From JAYRZB01 sp041916675 (GTDB taxonomy: Bacteria; Pseudomonadota; Alphaproteobacteria; Rhizobiales; Devosiaceae): a stretch of DNA of 64,000 nt. Positions 17,410 to 25,890 of the stretch are shown here, piece after piece. The notes under the pieces were generated by a model that saw nothing but the letters and a program-made list of their open reading frames with translations, searched no databases and was not told the origin of the DNA. Position 1 is the stretch's first letter. Every line of letters begins with the position of its first letter. The position numbers and the translations under genes are program-made. Location of the stretch: positions 91,289-155,288 of the forward strand of contig JAYRZB010000008.1 in the NCBI GenBank assembly GCA_041916675.1, written 5' to 3'.

Positions 17410-19116
17410 GTGGACGATCAGGAACTGGACCTGCGCGGGCTGATCGGCCTGTTGCAACGGCGCTGGCGGATGATCGCGCTGACGCTGCTGCTGGTCAGCA
17501 CGGCTGGCATGCTCGCCCTCGCCCAGATGCAACCGGTCTATCAGGCCACTGCCCTGGTACTGGTCGATCCGGGACCACGTGACCTTTTGACCGCCGAAAC
17601 GCAATCCCGCCCGCTCAACGATACGGCCCGGGTGGAAAGCGAAGTTGAGATCATCCGCTCCGACACCACCCTTCTGGCTGTCATTGCTGAACTTGAACTG
17701 CTCCAGGACACCGAATTCGGCCCCTCGCCCGACTGGTGGTCGCGCCTCTTTGGCCTTGTGGGGCTGAACCAGCCAACCGAGGTGACCCCGGTTGCGCTGA
17801 CCCAGAATGCGTTGAACCGGCTACGGGCAGCCATCAGCATCGAACGGCGTGGCCTGACCTATGTGATTGCCGTTAGCGTTCGATCGGGCGATCCATTCAA
17901 GGCGGCGCGCATCGCCAACGCCCTTGCCAATGCTTATATCCGCTCCCAGCTTGAGGCGCGCATCACTGCAACCCTAAGCGCCCGCGACATCATCGCTGCC
18001 CGGCTCGATACGGCGCGCGCCGCCCTGACTGATGCGGAAACGGCAGCGCGCACCGCCGACCCGCTCGATGCCGGTGGCGTTTTTGCCCGCAGCCAGGCTG
18101 TGTTGCAGGCCCGCAGCCATTATCAAACCCTGTCGGCGCGCCTTAACGAACTTGAGGCCCAGTCGCACCTGCAACTCGCCGACAGTCGCATTGTCTCGGA
18201 GGCCTTCCCACCCGGCACCCCCAGTGCTCCCGACACGATCCTGCTTATGGCCATAACGGCTGTTACCGGCCTGGGGCTGGGCCTGACCCTTGCCCTGCTC
18301 TACGAAAACGTATTCGGTGGCTTTACCTCCCGCGCCCAAATACAGGCGGTGCTGAAGGCCCAAAACACCGCCAGCCTGCCGCGCCACCGCGATCTGCAGC
18401 GCGGACAAACCCCGGCCGATCTGATCATCACCGCGCCCCTGTCCGGCTTTGCCGAAGCCATCCGCCGCCTGCAGGTGAGCATCGATCAAACCCTGCGGCG
18501 CCAGCGCGGCACGGAACCGGGCGCCGTCGTGCTGGTCACCTCTGTCGATCCCGGGGAGGGCAAGAGCACAACCGCATTGGCTTTGGCTCGGACCTATGCG
18601 TTAGGTGGGCGTACGGTGCTTTTGATTGATGCAGACCTGCGTCAGCCGGGCCTGCACCGCCTGCTCGGCCTCGAACCCGATGTCGGACTTCTCGAATACC
18701 TTGCCGCATCGCCCGGCTCGGTGCCCCTTATGTCCGTTCTGGCTGCCGACCCGCTATCGGGCGTGCGCATCGCGCTCGGCGCCCATGGCAGCGACACCGC
18801 GACCGACCACCTGCTGGGCGGTGAAGCCTTTGCGCGCATGCTCGCTGCCGCGCGGCAGAGCTTTGATATCATCATTCTCGACGCTTCGCCTGCGGCGGTT
18901 GTTGTTGATCCACTCTATCTGGCCCCGCATGCCGATGCGATCGCCCTACTGATACGTTGGGCCGGCACCGGCCAGCAGGAGGCGCGCGTCGCCGTGGCAG
19001 CAATTGACGCTGCCCGTCGGCCCGAGACCGAAATTATCACGGTTCTCAGTCTTGCGGAGGAGCGACGCGTTCGCTACCGCCGCAGGCTCAGCGCGTCTGC
19101 CGCAACATCGGGCTGA
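17410..19116 (+). CDS. Wzz-type chain-length determinant fused to a BY-kinase
   Basis: The 568-residue polysaccharide co-polymerase/autokinase should control exopolysaccharide length and export. The N-terminal Wzz domain has TM1 near residues 20-42 and TM2 near 275-297. The cytoplasmic kinase domain carries Walker A in DPGEGKSTTALAL, Walker A' in LLIDADLRQPGLHRLL and Walker B in IIILDASPA. The start is probably GTG at 17410, with GGGGG just upstream; the open frame from 17293 would overlap the divergent small gene's start. The C-terminus (RVRYRRRLSASAATSG) has only one tyrosine, whereas BY-kinases usually end in a tyrosine cluster. The 3' end overlaps the convergent sugar transferase by 43 bp. 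Confidence 0.88.
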   Translation: MDDQELDLRGLIGLLQRRWRMIALTLLLVSTAGMLALAQMQPVYQATALVLVDPGPRDLLTAETQSRPLNDTARVESEVEIIRSDTTLLAVIAELELLQDTEFGPSPDWWSRLFGLVGLNQPTEVTPVALTQNALNRLRAAISIERRGLTYVIAVSVRSGDPFKAARIANALANAYIRSQLEARITATLSARDIIAARLDTARAALTDAETAARTADPLDAGGVFARSQAVLQARSHYQTLSARLNELEAQSHLQLADSRIVSEAFPPGTPSAPDTILLMAITAVTGLGLGLTLALLYENVFGGFTSRAQIQAVLKAQNTASLPRHRDLQRGQTPADLIITAPLSGFAEAIRRLQVSIDQTLRRQRGTEPGAVVLVTSVDPGEGKSTTALALARTYALGGRTVLLIDADLRQPGLHRLLGLEPDVGLLEYLAASPGSVPLMSVLAADPLSGVRIALGAHGSDTATDHLLGGEAFARMLAAARQSFDIIILDASPAAVVVDPLYLAPHADAIALLIRWAGTGQQEARVAVAAIDAARRPETEIITVLSLAEERRVRYRRRLSASAATSG

Positions 19117-19748
19117 TGGCGCAGACCGCGGAGAAGTTCAATCGGAGTGCGGACAATGATCATTAGGTCGAGCCACACCGAAGCCCGGGCAACATAGTCG
19201 AGGTCGAGCGCCAACCGCAACGCCGCCTGCCGGCGGCAGGTCAGCGGCCCGCGCATGCCATGGATCTGCGCCAGGCCGGTCAATCCGGGCCGCACCGCCA
19301 GCCGCTCGCTGAAGCGCGCAAACAACATGTCATAACGTTCTGCCCCCACGAGCATCCCCGGCACCAGCGGCCGGGGGCCGACCAGCGCCATATCGCCACG
19401 CAGCACATTGATCAGTTGTGGCAATTCATCGAGCCCCGAGAGCCGCAAGAAGCGCCCCAGCGCATCGGGCATCCCCGGCGGTGTCAACCCTGATGCATCG
19501 CATCGGTCCGGCGGCAGCGTACGGAACTTGAGGATCGTGAAGGCCCGCCCATGCAGACCAAGACGGGTCTGCCGGAACAGGATTGGCCCCGACCGTTTTA
19601 GCAGCAGCCCAATGATCGTCAGAAGCGGCATCAGCACAATCAACAGCGCCAGCGCAACGGCCGGCTCGGTAAGCGCCTTGCCTATCCGATAGGTTCGCGG
19701 CGCCGCAGCGGCCTCACCACGATCCGCCCACTGTCCGCCGACTGCCAT
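19074..19748 (-). CDS. Undecaprenyl-phosphate sugar transferase (WbaP/ExoY type)
   Basis: The 224-residue membrane-associated enzyme should transfer a hexose-1-phosphate to undecaprenyl phosphate, the first step of repeat-unit assembly. It has one hydrophobic segment (about residues 30-50), then ILFRQTRLGLHGRAFTILKFRT, the catalytic LSGLDELPQLINVLRGDM (DE pair), VGPRPLVPGM and the late RPGLTGLAQIHG. Length matches short ExoY-like members. It lies tail-to-tail with the Wzz-kinase gene (43 bp overlap), so both belong to polysaccharide synthesis but are not co-transcribed. No other glycosyltransferases lie nearby. Confidence 0.9.
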   Translation of the reverse strand: MAVGGQWADRGEAAAAPRTYRIGKALTEPAVALALLIVLMPLLTIIGLLLKRSGPILFRQTRLGLHGRAFTILKFRTLPPDRCDASGLTPPGMPDALGRFLRLSGLDELPQLINVLRGDMALVGPRPLVPGMLVGAERYDMLFARFSERLAVRPGLTGLAQIHGMRGPLTCRRQAALRLALDLDYVARASVWLDLMIIVRTPIELLRGLRHQPDVAADALSLRR

Positions 19749-19956
19749 CACGCCCGCCCTACGTGAATTTACGATCCGTTAACCATGCCACAATGGTGAA
19801 CGGATGCAGCCGGGATCAGCGCGATGATGACGCCTGTGGAAATCCTGTTGATAACCGGGCTCCCGCGCGCTTCGGAAAACCCTTGATCTGTCGCAAGGCG
19901 GGCCGGGCCGAATGGGCGCAGAATGACCCTCACACAACATCTCGGCGGAGCGTCCC

Positions 19957-20793
19957 ATGTTCAAGGTCATTGGCTCTATCATTGGCATTACCCTGCTGCT
20001 GGCTGGCCTCACGCTCTGGTGGCTCTACACCCTTTTCGGTGGAGCGATCGATGCGCAGGTCAGTCAGGTCATGGCCTCGGCGCAACCGCAGCCCGGCGTC
20101 ATAACCGAAGAGCACATCACGCGCCTGCCTGCTCCCGCCCAGCGCTATTTCACCCATGCCGGCGTCATCGGGAAAACCATCCCCACCCTGGTCCGCATCA
20201 CCCAGTCCGGCCGCATCCGAGGCACCGAAAAGGATGGATGGATGACGCTCGAAGCCGAACAGGTCTATGCGACCAACCCGCCCGCCTTTGTCTGGAAGGC
20301 CGGCCTCCCCAGTACCGGCCTGCCCTTAGTCATGGGGCGCGACATCTATCTAGACGGCGAAGGTTCTATCCTGATGAAAATGCTGGCCGCGTTCCCGGTG
20401 GCCGACCAGCATGGGCCGGAAATGGGCCCGGCCGGGTTGATGCGCTATCTCAATGAGATGATGTGGTTTCCAGCCGCTTATCTCGGCTCTAATGTCAGCA
20501 TTGTCGGCATCGACGACCAGAGTTTTGCCGTCACCATCACCGATCGCGGGGTCAGCGCCACCGGCACGCTGTTCATCGATCCGGCCGGGCGCATCACCAA
20601 TTTCAGCGCCCAGCGCTTTAACACCGGCAGCGGCAGGATCGAAACCTGGGAAACCCCGATTATGGCCTATACGATGTTTGAGGGCCTTGAGCTGCCCGCA
20701 AGGGGCAGCGCGGTATGGAAGCAGGCCAACGGTGATTTCACTTATATCGAGATCGACATTCTCGATGTCGCCTATGATCGCCCCTTGCACTAA
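19957..20793 (+). CDS. DUF6544-like membrane-anchored protein of unknown function
   Basis: The 278-residue product starts with one TM or signal anchor (about residues 4-28), followed by a soluble mostly beta domain. The segment RLPAPAQRYFTHAGVIGK and the later pattern FPAAYL...SAQRFN resemble the DUF6544 (formerly DUF6920) family, for which I know no function. No catalytic motif was recognised. It stands alone, with a bidirectional terminator after it. Confidence 0.72.
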   Translation: MFKVIGSIIGITLLLAGLTLWWLYTLFGGAIDAQVSQVMASAQPQPGVITEEHITRLPAPAQRYFTHAGVIGKTIPTLVRITQSGRIRGTEKDGWMTLEAEQVYATNPPAFVWKAGLPSTGLPLVMGRDIYLDGEGSILMKMLAAFPVADQHGPEMGPAGLMRYLNEMMWFPAAYLGSNVSIVGIDDQSFAVTITDRGVSATGTLFIDPAGRITNFSAQRFNTGSGRIETWETPIMAYTMFEGLELPARGSAVWKQANGDFTYIEIDILDVAYDRPLH

Positions 20794-20798
20794 AGACC

Positions 20799-20820
20799 CC
20801 GGGGCCGCAAACGGCCCCGG
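20799..20820. terminator. Hairpin between convergent genes
   Basis: CCGGGGCCG-caaa-CGGCCCCGG forms a 9-bp GC stem with a CAAA loop between the convergent stops at 20793 and 20829. There is no strong T-run on either side, but the position suggests a bidirectional terminator. Confidence 0.6.
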
Positions 20821-20828
20821 AGCCCGGC

Positions 20829-21824
20829 TCATGGCCGCAGGATGATCTTGCCGCGCGCGGTTATTTCGTTGAATCCGGCATGGGCGCGTGCGGCCTCGGC
20901 CAGCGGGATAACTTCGGCGATCCGCACCTCGAACAGCCCGTTCCGCGCATCGGCATAGACTGCGTGCGCCCGGCTGATCAGATCCTCGTGCGTTTCGGTA
21001 TGATCCCCGAGCGAAGTCCAGGACACCTTGATCGAACCGCGATTTCCGGTGCCATAGAACCCCGAAAGGATACTCACATCGATGGCGGGAATCGGCCCGG
21101 CTGCAAGTCCGTAGACGACGTTGGAACCACGCGCCCGCAACATCTTGAGGCCCATGTCGAAATAGGGCCCGCCAAGGGAGTCATAAACTGCGTGTACACC
21201 GCCGCCGGTGAGCTCGCGCACTTTGTCCGCCAGACCTGACTCCGTCACGAGAATGGCATGATCGGCGCCACGCTCCAGAATGCCCGCGAGCTTACCCTCA
21301 TCGGAGGTGCCGCCGATCACCTGAGCACCCATGGCCTTGGCATATTGGGCAAGAATGGTCCCCACACCGCCGCTGGCGGCGTGCACGAATACCCATTGCC
21401 CCGGCATGATCGGATGCGCATCGTGACTGAGATAGTGAGCGGTCATCCCCTGTAACGTGACCGCTGCGGCAGTGTCGAAATCAGTACCGGGAGGCAGAGG
21501 GATCACCCTGTCCGCAGCGATACGTACGAACTGGCCATAGGCGCCCGGCATCGGGCCGCCATAAGCCACCTTGTCCCCCACCGCGAAACCGGCCACACCC
21601 TCACCCAGTGCCGCGATCACCCCGGCCGCTTCAATGCCGGGCACGAAGGGAACGGTCATTGGATAGGGCTTGCCCGAGCGGTGCTGAAGGTCGACAAAAT
21701 TGACCCCGATTGCCTTTTGCTCGATCAGCACCTGCCCCGGACCGGCCACGGGAACTGGCGCTTCGACCGGGACCAAAGCCTCGGGGCCACCAAAGGCCTG
21801 TACCTGCATTGTCAGCATGGTCAT
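20829..21824 (-). CDS. Quinone oxidoreductase-like MDR family NADPH reductase
   Basis: The 331-residue protein is a zinc-free medium-chain dehydrogenase/reductase with GroES-like N-terminal half (MQVQAFGGPEALVPVEAP) and a Rossmann half with HAASGGVGTILAQYAKAMG. It is likely an NADPH-dependent quinone or enal reductase. It follows the aldo/keto reductase gene closely (starts 6 bp after its stop) in a MerR-controlled operon, so a role in carbonyl or electrophile detoxification is inferred. Neighbouring in-frame ATGs at 21818 and 21836 are alternative starts. Confidence 0.88.
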   Translation of the reverse strand: MTMLTMQVQAFGGPEALVPVEAPVPVAGPGQVLIEQKAIGVNFVDLQHRSGKPYPMTVPFVPGIEAAGVIAALGEGVAGFAVGDKVAYGGPMPGAYGQFVRIAADRVIPLPPGTDFDTAAAVTLQGMTAHYLSHDAHPIMPGQWVFVHAASGGVGTILAQYAKAMGAQVIGGTSDEGKLAGILERGADHAILVTESGLADKVRELTGGGVHAVYDSLGGPYFDMGLKMLRARGSNVVYGLAAGPIPAIDVSILSGFYGTGNRGSIKVSWTSLGDHTETHEDLISRAHAVYADARNGLFEVRIAEVIPLAEAARAHAGFNEITARGKIILRP

Positions 21825-21829
21825 GGTGC

Positions 21830-22843
21830 TCACCACCCGTATTTGTGCGGTCGGAAATCGGCGAAGGAGTCGTCAAGATAGTAGGGTACAATCGCCCGCC
21901 CCGGGGGTGCAATCAGATCGATCTCGGCCAAGGCTTCGTCGGGAATCTGCGTTTCGAGGGCCGCCAGCTGTCCTTCAAACTGCTCCCGGTTTCGTGGCCC
22001 CAGAACGATTGATCCGACACCCGGACGGCCAAGGGTCCAGGCCAGGCTCATGGCGGTCATGGATATTCCAAAGTTCTTGGCAAGGTCATCTAGCCGCGCC
22101 ACCGCCGTGTTGGCCTGCGGGGTGAAGTGTTTGGCACCCCAGTCGTTGTCGGGCGACAGGCGCGCCGCAGCGCGCCCTTCAGGGCTCAGGTACTTGCCGG
22201 TCAGCAGCCCGCCTGCCAGGGGCGACCAGATGGTCAGCCCGATGCCATAGGTGGCCGCTGCCGGCACCACTTCGCGCTCAATCCGCCGGTCGAGAATGTG
22301 ATAGGGCGTCTGCTCGATGGTCAGCCGGTTAAGCCGGTTCTCCTTGGCACACCAGGCCGCCTCGATCATCTGCCAGGCCGCAAAGCTCGATGAGCCAATC
22401 GAGCGCACCTTGCCTGCGCGCACCAGATCATCGAGCGCCCGCAAGGTCTCATCGATGGCGTTCTGGGTGAATGGGCGATGGATGTAAAACATGTCGATAT
22501 GGTCGGTCTTGAGCCGCTTCAGGCTCGCTTCGCAGGCCTCGATCACGTTGTGCCGCGAGGTGCCGACCGAATTGGCGTCCCCGGCATCCATCTGCACGGA
22601 AAACTTGGTGGCCAGCAGCACCTTGCTGCGCCGCCCGGCAATCAGTCCGCCAACAATCTCTTCGCTCTTGCCACCAGTATAGCAGTTGGCGGTATCGATG
22701 ACATTGATCCCGCGCTCGAGCGCCATGTCGAACAGCGATTGCGCCTCGGCCTCGCTCACCTTGCTGCCAAATTCCATCGAGCCCAGCGTAAAGGGGCTCA
22801 CCATCAGCCCGGACCGCCCGAGTTGACGCTTTTGCATAGTCAT
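21830..22843 (-). CDS. Aldo/keto reductase
   Basis: The 337-residue (beta/alpha)8 NADPH-dependent reductase shows the AKR features: catalytic Asp/Tyr in VIDTANCYTGGKSEEI, Lys in VLLATKF, His in MFYIHRP, and the cofactor loop near GIGLTIWSPLAGGLLTGKY. It resembles the AKR11/YajO-like group. Its ATG overlaps the stop of the MerR gene (ATGA); a second in-frame ATG at 22837 is possible. It is the second gene of the MerR-AKR-MDR operon. The substrate is not known. Confidence 0.93.
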   Translation of the reverse strand: MTMQKRQLGRSGLMVSPFTLGSMEFGSKVSEAEAQSLFDMALERGINVIDTANCYTGGKSEEIVGGLIAGRRSKVLLATKFSVQMDAGDANSVGTSRHNVIEACEASLKRLKTDHIDMFYIHRPFTQNAIDETLRALDDLVRAGKVRSIGSSSFAAWQMIEAAWCAKENRLNRLTIEQTPYHILDRRIEREVVPAAATYGIGLTIWSPLAGGLLTGKYLSPEGRAAARLSPDNDWGAKHFTPQANTAVARLDDLAKNFGISMTAMSLAWTLGRPGVGSIVLGPRNREQFEGQLAALETQIPDEALAEIDLIAPPGRAIVPYYLDDSFADFRPHKYGW

Positions 22844-23193
22844 GTCCGTCCACCGTAATATTGGATTTTTTGTTCGAGTTTCTTGAGGAACTGGGACATC
22901 TGCTCCATCTGCGCCCGGATGTGATCCTGATGCTCGACGAGGATTTCGATTTTGGTGCTGGCCCCGCCCGGGCCCTGCTGTTCAGCGGCAACGAAATCGC
23001 GAATGCGTGACAGGCCCATGCCGGTGGCCTTGAGCAGCATCACAAAATTGATCCAGCCCAGATCGCCATCGGAATAGCGGCGCTGGCCGCCCCGGTTGCG
23101 GCCAATCGGCGGCAACAGGCCTTCGCGTTCATAATAGCGCAGGGTATGGGGGGTCAGCCCGCAACGCTGGGCCGTTTCCTCGATCGTGTACAT
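22840..23193 (-). CDS. MerR-family transcriptional regulator
   Basis: The 117-residue protein has the MerR winged helix (MYTIEETAQRCGLTPHTLRY) followed by a recognition wing (RNRGGQRRYSDGDL) and a dimerisation coiled coil (about 75-112). It lacks C-terminal cysteine metal ligands, which argues for an organic effector or redox/electrophile cue. It is the first gene of an operon with AKR and MDR reductases and is preceded by a perfect 20-bp palindrome, so autoregulation of the whole operon is likely. Confidence 0.92.
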   Translation of the reverse strand: MYTIEETAQRCGLTPHTLRYYEREGLLPPIGRNRGGQRRYSDGDLGWINFVMLLKATGMGLSRIRDFVAAEQQGPGGASTKIEILVEHQDHIRAQMEQMSQFLKKLEQKIQYYGGRT

Positions 23194-23226
23194 GGCCAGA
23201 AGCCTCCAGTCCTTGAGACGGAAACT

Positions 23227-23257
23227 CCTCTGCCACTTAGAGCGCGCTCTAAGTCAA
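23227..23257 (-). promoter_or_regulatory. MerR-type promoter with 20-bp perfect palindrome
   Basis: The palindrome ACTTAGAGCGCGCTCTAAGT occupies 23235-23254. On the minus strand it overlaps a -35 box TTGACT (23257-23252). A 19-bp spacer leads to a weak CAGAGG in the -10 place, which fits activation by DNA distortion in the MerR manner. It lies 34 bp before the MerR start codon. Confidence 0.7.
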
Positions 23258-23289
23258 TAGCCAAAATGCAGGATTGTGAAACAGCCAGA

Positions 23290-24090
23290 CTAGATTTCGC
23301 TCACGTCGGGCACGCACACATGCACTTTGGCATCGTGAAGCGCCTCGCCAAGCTTGGCCGGTGGTTGGCGATCGGTCACCAGCCACCGGATGTCCGGTAG
23401 CGGGCAGATCCGTTCGAAAGCAATCTTTTCAAGCTTGTCGTGGTCAAGCACCAGGATCGCTTCATCCGAGGACTGAATCATCGCCCGTTTGATCCACACC
23501 GAATTGGGATTGAAATCGCTCGGGCCGTCCTGATCGAGCCGGCTGGCGCTGATAATGGTGCGGCTGGCATGGAACTGCTTGAGATATTCCACCGTGTCCG
23601 AGCCGCTGACCCCGCCATCGCGCCGGTCATAATCGCCCGGGCACATGCGCACGCGGATCTGCGGATTCGCCGCAAAGGCCGAGGCCACGCCAAAACTGGT
23701 GGTGACGATCGTCAGGTCATTGAATTCCGCCGCCAGTCGCCGCGCGACATAAATGGTGGTGGCGCCCGCATCGATCATCAGGCTGTCGCCTTCGCGCACC
23801 AGCTTGACCACGGACTTGGCCATGGCCAGGCGCTGCAACTCATTCATGCCATAGCGGTCGTCGAGCGGCGGCTCGGATGACAGCAACGCCCCGGTCGCCC
23901 CGCCATAGGTGCGGCTGACGAGGCCAGCCGAGCTCAGTTCATCAAGGTCACGGCGGATGGTTTCGGTAGAGACCCGAAAGGCGGTGGCAAGCTCAACGAT
24001 GCGAATGGCCGGGGAGGCGCGCAACTCGGCCAGAATCGCCTCGTGCCTCCGATCCTTGGACTTCACCTTGCCTGCAGTAGCCATCTTCAT
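23290..24090 (-). CDS. DeoR/GlpR-family regulator (first copy)
   Basis: The 266-residue protein has a DeoR winged helix (RRHEAILAELRASPAIRIVEL, then TETIRRDLDELSSAGLVSRTYGGA) and a DeoRC sugar-phosphate sensor domain (about 85-245, with IDAGATTIYVARRL and the late LDHDKLEK). Such regulators usually repress until a phosphorylated sugar or polyol binds. Start options are 24090 and 24084, each with a plausible ribosome site. It lies just downstream of the first sulfatase/PMH-like gene on the same strand and probably controls that unit and perhaps the divergent HAD gene. Confidence 0.92.
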   Translation of the reverse strand: MKMATAGKVKSKDRRHEAILAELRASPAIRIVELATAFRVSTETIRRDLDELSSAGLVSRTYGGATGALLSSEPPLDDRYGMNELQRLAMAKSVVKLVREGDSLMIDAGATTIYVARRLAAEFNDLTIVTTSFGVASAFAANPQIRVRMCPGDYDRRDGGVSGSDTVEYLKQFHASRTIISASRLDQDGPSDFNPNSVWIKRAMIQSSDEAILVLDHDKLEKIAFERICPLPDIRWLVTDRQPPAKLGEALHDAKVHVCVPDVSEI

Positions 24091-24117
24091 TCCGAACCTT
24101 TTGTCTAACGCCCGACA

Positions 24118-24143
24118 TTGCCGCAGCCCGGGGGCTGCGGCAA
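24118..24143 (-). terminator. Strong hairpin between PMH-like gene and DeoR gene
   Basis: The arms TTGCCGCAGCCC (24118-24129) and GGGCTGCGGCAA (24132-24143) form a 12-bp perfect stem with a two-base loop between two genes transcribed leftward. No T-run follows on the minus strand, so it may be an attenuator or mRNA-stabilising hairpin and not a full terminator. Confidence 0.5.
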
Positions 24144-24171
24144 GCACATGAGGGCGCTTTTAAAGTGTTCG

Positions 24172-25722
24172 TTAACTGCGAACGAACAGGCCCCCTTTGC
24201 CCACATGCATATTGGTCATGGACCGCTCCGTCGAGGTCAGACGCCAGTTCAGCATTTTCTGGGCATAGGTCAGCATCACCGATGCATAGGCCGGGTCGCC
24301 CGCCAGGTCTTTGGTTTCGTTGGGGTCATTCTCGATATCGAACAGCAGCGGCGGCAGCGAGGGGAAGTGCACATACTTGTACTTCTTGTCACGCACCACC
24401 GCATAGCAGCACTCGTCGGATTCGATCCCGAGCGCCTGCTCGACGCGCTGGGTGCGCACATTGCGGAAATCATGCTCGAAATGCACCGCATCGCGCCATT
24501 CCGCCGGCTTTTCCCCACGCAGGAACGGCACCAGCGAGGCCCCATCGCATTCGCGCGGCACCTCGAGCCCGATCCAGTCGAGCACGGTCGGCATCACGTC
24601 GATCGCTTCGGTCAGTGCATCCACGCGCGTGCCGCGCGTCTTGTCGGCTTCGGGGCGCGGGTCGTGGATGACCAGCGGCAGGTGGAAGGATTTGTCGAAG
24701 TAGATTTCCTTACCCCAGATATAGTGCTCGCCCAGCATTTCGGCGTGATCGCTGGTCACAATGATCAGCGTGCGCTCATACTGGCCGGTATCCTTGAGGT
24801 GCTGGATAATGCGCCCGAGGTGATAGTCCACCTCATTGATCAGGCCATAATAGGTGGCGCGCACCTGGCGGATCTCGAGATCATCGGCCGCCACCATGTC
24901 CATGTCGTTGCCCTCGTCAGTATTGCCGGGGCGGCGCTGGTTGGAAATCTCGTGCTTGAGCAGCGGGTGCTGCTGCCCCTCAAGCTCGGGCGTTGCCGCG
25001 CGCGGCGGGAACGGCACATCGGCCGGGTGCACCATGGCATTATAGGGCTCGGGCGCAATGAACGGGGGATGCGGGCGGAAGAACACGAAATGGGCAAACC
25101 ACGGCTTGTTTTCGCGCACCAGCAGCCATTTAAGGAATTCATCGGTCAGGAATGCGGTTTCGCTGTGTTCGGCCGGAAACTCGGTCGGAATATAGCGGAA
25201 GCCACGATCGGCAGGCTTCACAAAGCCCTTCTTGGGCCGGAACACTTCATCGCGCCCGGTCGGAAAATCATAGCCTTTGGCCAAGAGGTCCGACACCCAG
25301 TGCCCCATGTCCTCAGGCAGGTGCAGCGGAGTGATAAAGCCCGGCATCACGCCTTCGTCATAGGCGGTCAGGGCCGGATCGTTCGGATGCTTGCCCTTGG
25401 GATCGGGCGAGGTGTCGGTATAGCCGAACAAGGCTGGATCATACCCTGCCTTGCGCGCTTCGAGCGCGATATTGGTGTGCCGGGAATCGAGCGGGGTGCC
25501 ATTGCGGCCCGACCGGTGGTTCATCAGGTAAAGCCCGGTGAGCAGGCTGGTGCGCGAGGGACCGCAGGGCGTGCACTGGCCGAAGTGATTGGTAAACAGC
25601 ACACTTTCCTTGGCCAGGGCATCAAGGTTGGGCGTTTTCACATTCGGATGACCGACGGCAGACATGGAGTCGGCGCGCCACTGGTCGGCGCAGATCAAAA
25701 GAATATTGGGCCGTTCGGACAT
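24172..25722 (-). CDS. Sulfatase-superfamily hydrolase, PMH/phosphodiesterase-like (copy 1)
   Basis: The 516-residue enzyme belongs to the formylglycine-dependent alkaline phosphatase superfamily. The maturation motif C-G-P-S-R (in QCTPCGPSRTSLLTGLY) supplies the catalytic formylglycine; metal ligands are seen in LLICADQWRAD and VTSDHAEMLGEH, with a following GKE lysine and the RPHPPF histidine. The layout, with LYLMNHR after the formylglycine and GYDPALFGYTDT, recalls rhizobial phosphonate monoester hydrolases that also cleave phosphodiesters and sulfate esters. No signal peptide is present, so the substrate is cytoplasmic. The start at 25722 (MSERPNILLI) fits the family; 25785 adds an unconserved leader. 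A paralogue lies at 28962. Phosphodiester versus sulfate ester is undecided. Confidence 0.88.
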   Translation of the reverse strand: MSERPNILLICADQWRADSMSAVGHPNVKTPNLDALAKESVLFTNHFGQCTPCGPSRTSLLTGLYLMNHRSGRNGTPLDSRHTNIALEARKAGYDPALFGYTDTSPDPKGKHPNDPALTAYDEGVMPGFITPLHLPEDMGHWVSDLLAKGYDFPTGRDEVFRPKKGFVKPADRGFRYIPTEFPAEHSETAFLTDEFLKWLLVRENKPWFAHFVFFRPHPPFIAPEPYNAMVHPADVPFPPRAATPELEGQQHPLLKHEISNQRRPGNTDEGNDMDMVAADDLEIRQVRATYYGLINEVDYHLGRIIQHLKDTGQYERTLIIVTSDHAEMLGEHYIWGKEIYFDKSFHLPLVIHDPRPEADKTRGTRVDALTEAIDVMPTVLDWIGLEVPRECDGASLVPFLRGEKPAEWRDAVHFEHDFRNVRTQRVEQALGIESDECCYAVVRDKKYKYVHFPSLPPLLFDIENDPNETKDLAGDPAYASVMLTYAQKMLNWRLTSTERSMTNMHVGKGGLFVRS

Positions 25723-25839
25723 TTCAGGAGGGGCTCCGGGCGAGGAAAATCTGGAGGGTCGCGTTGAGGTTTCAACACGCCGCAAACCCTAATGATCTAG
25801 GGAAAAAAATCAAGTTGATATTGGTATTTACAAACTATG

Positions 25840-25857
25840 ATGTTGGACATACAACAT
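25840..25857. promoter_or_regulatory. Inverted repeat ATGTTG-N6-CAACAT in divergent promoter region
   Basis: The repeat lies between the PMH-like gene (starts 25722, minus) and the HAD gene (starts 25891, plus) in an AT-rich stretch. It is a candidate operator for the nearby DeoR protein. It includes ACATACAA, which also occurs in the inverted repeat before the aldolase gene at 43198. Confidence 0.4.
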
Positions 25858-25890
25858 TGAATATACATATTGCTTGGAGCGCCTGTCTTT

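Noticed and set aside
22840..23193. MerR protein as CueR for the copper ATPase
   Set aside because: It lacks C-terminal cysteine ligands and its own operator differs from the copA-type dyad.
24118..25767. 549-codon plus-strand open frame
   Set aside because: Antisense to the first PMH/sulfatase gene; composition is His/Arg-rich and lacks domains.
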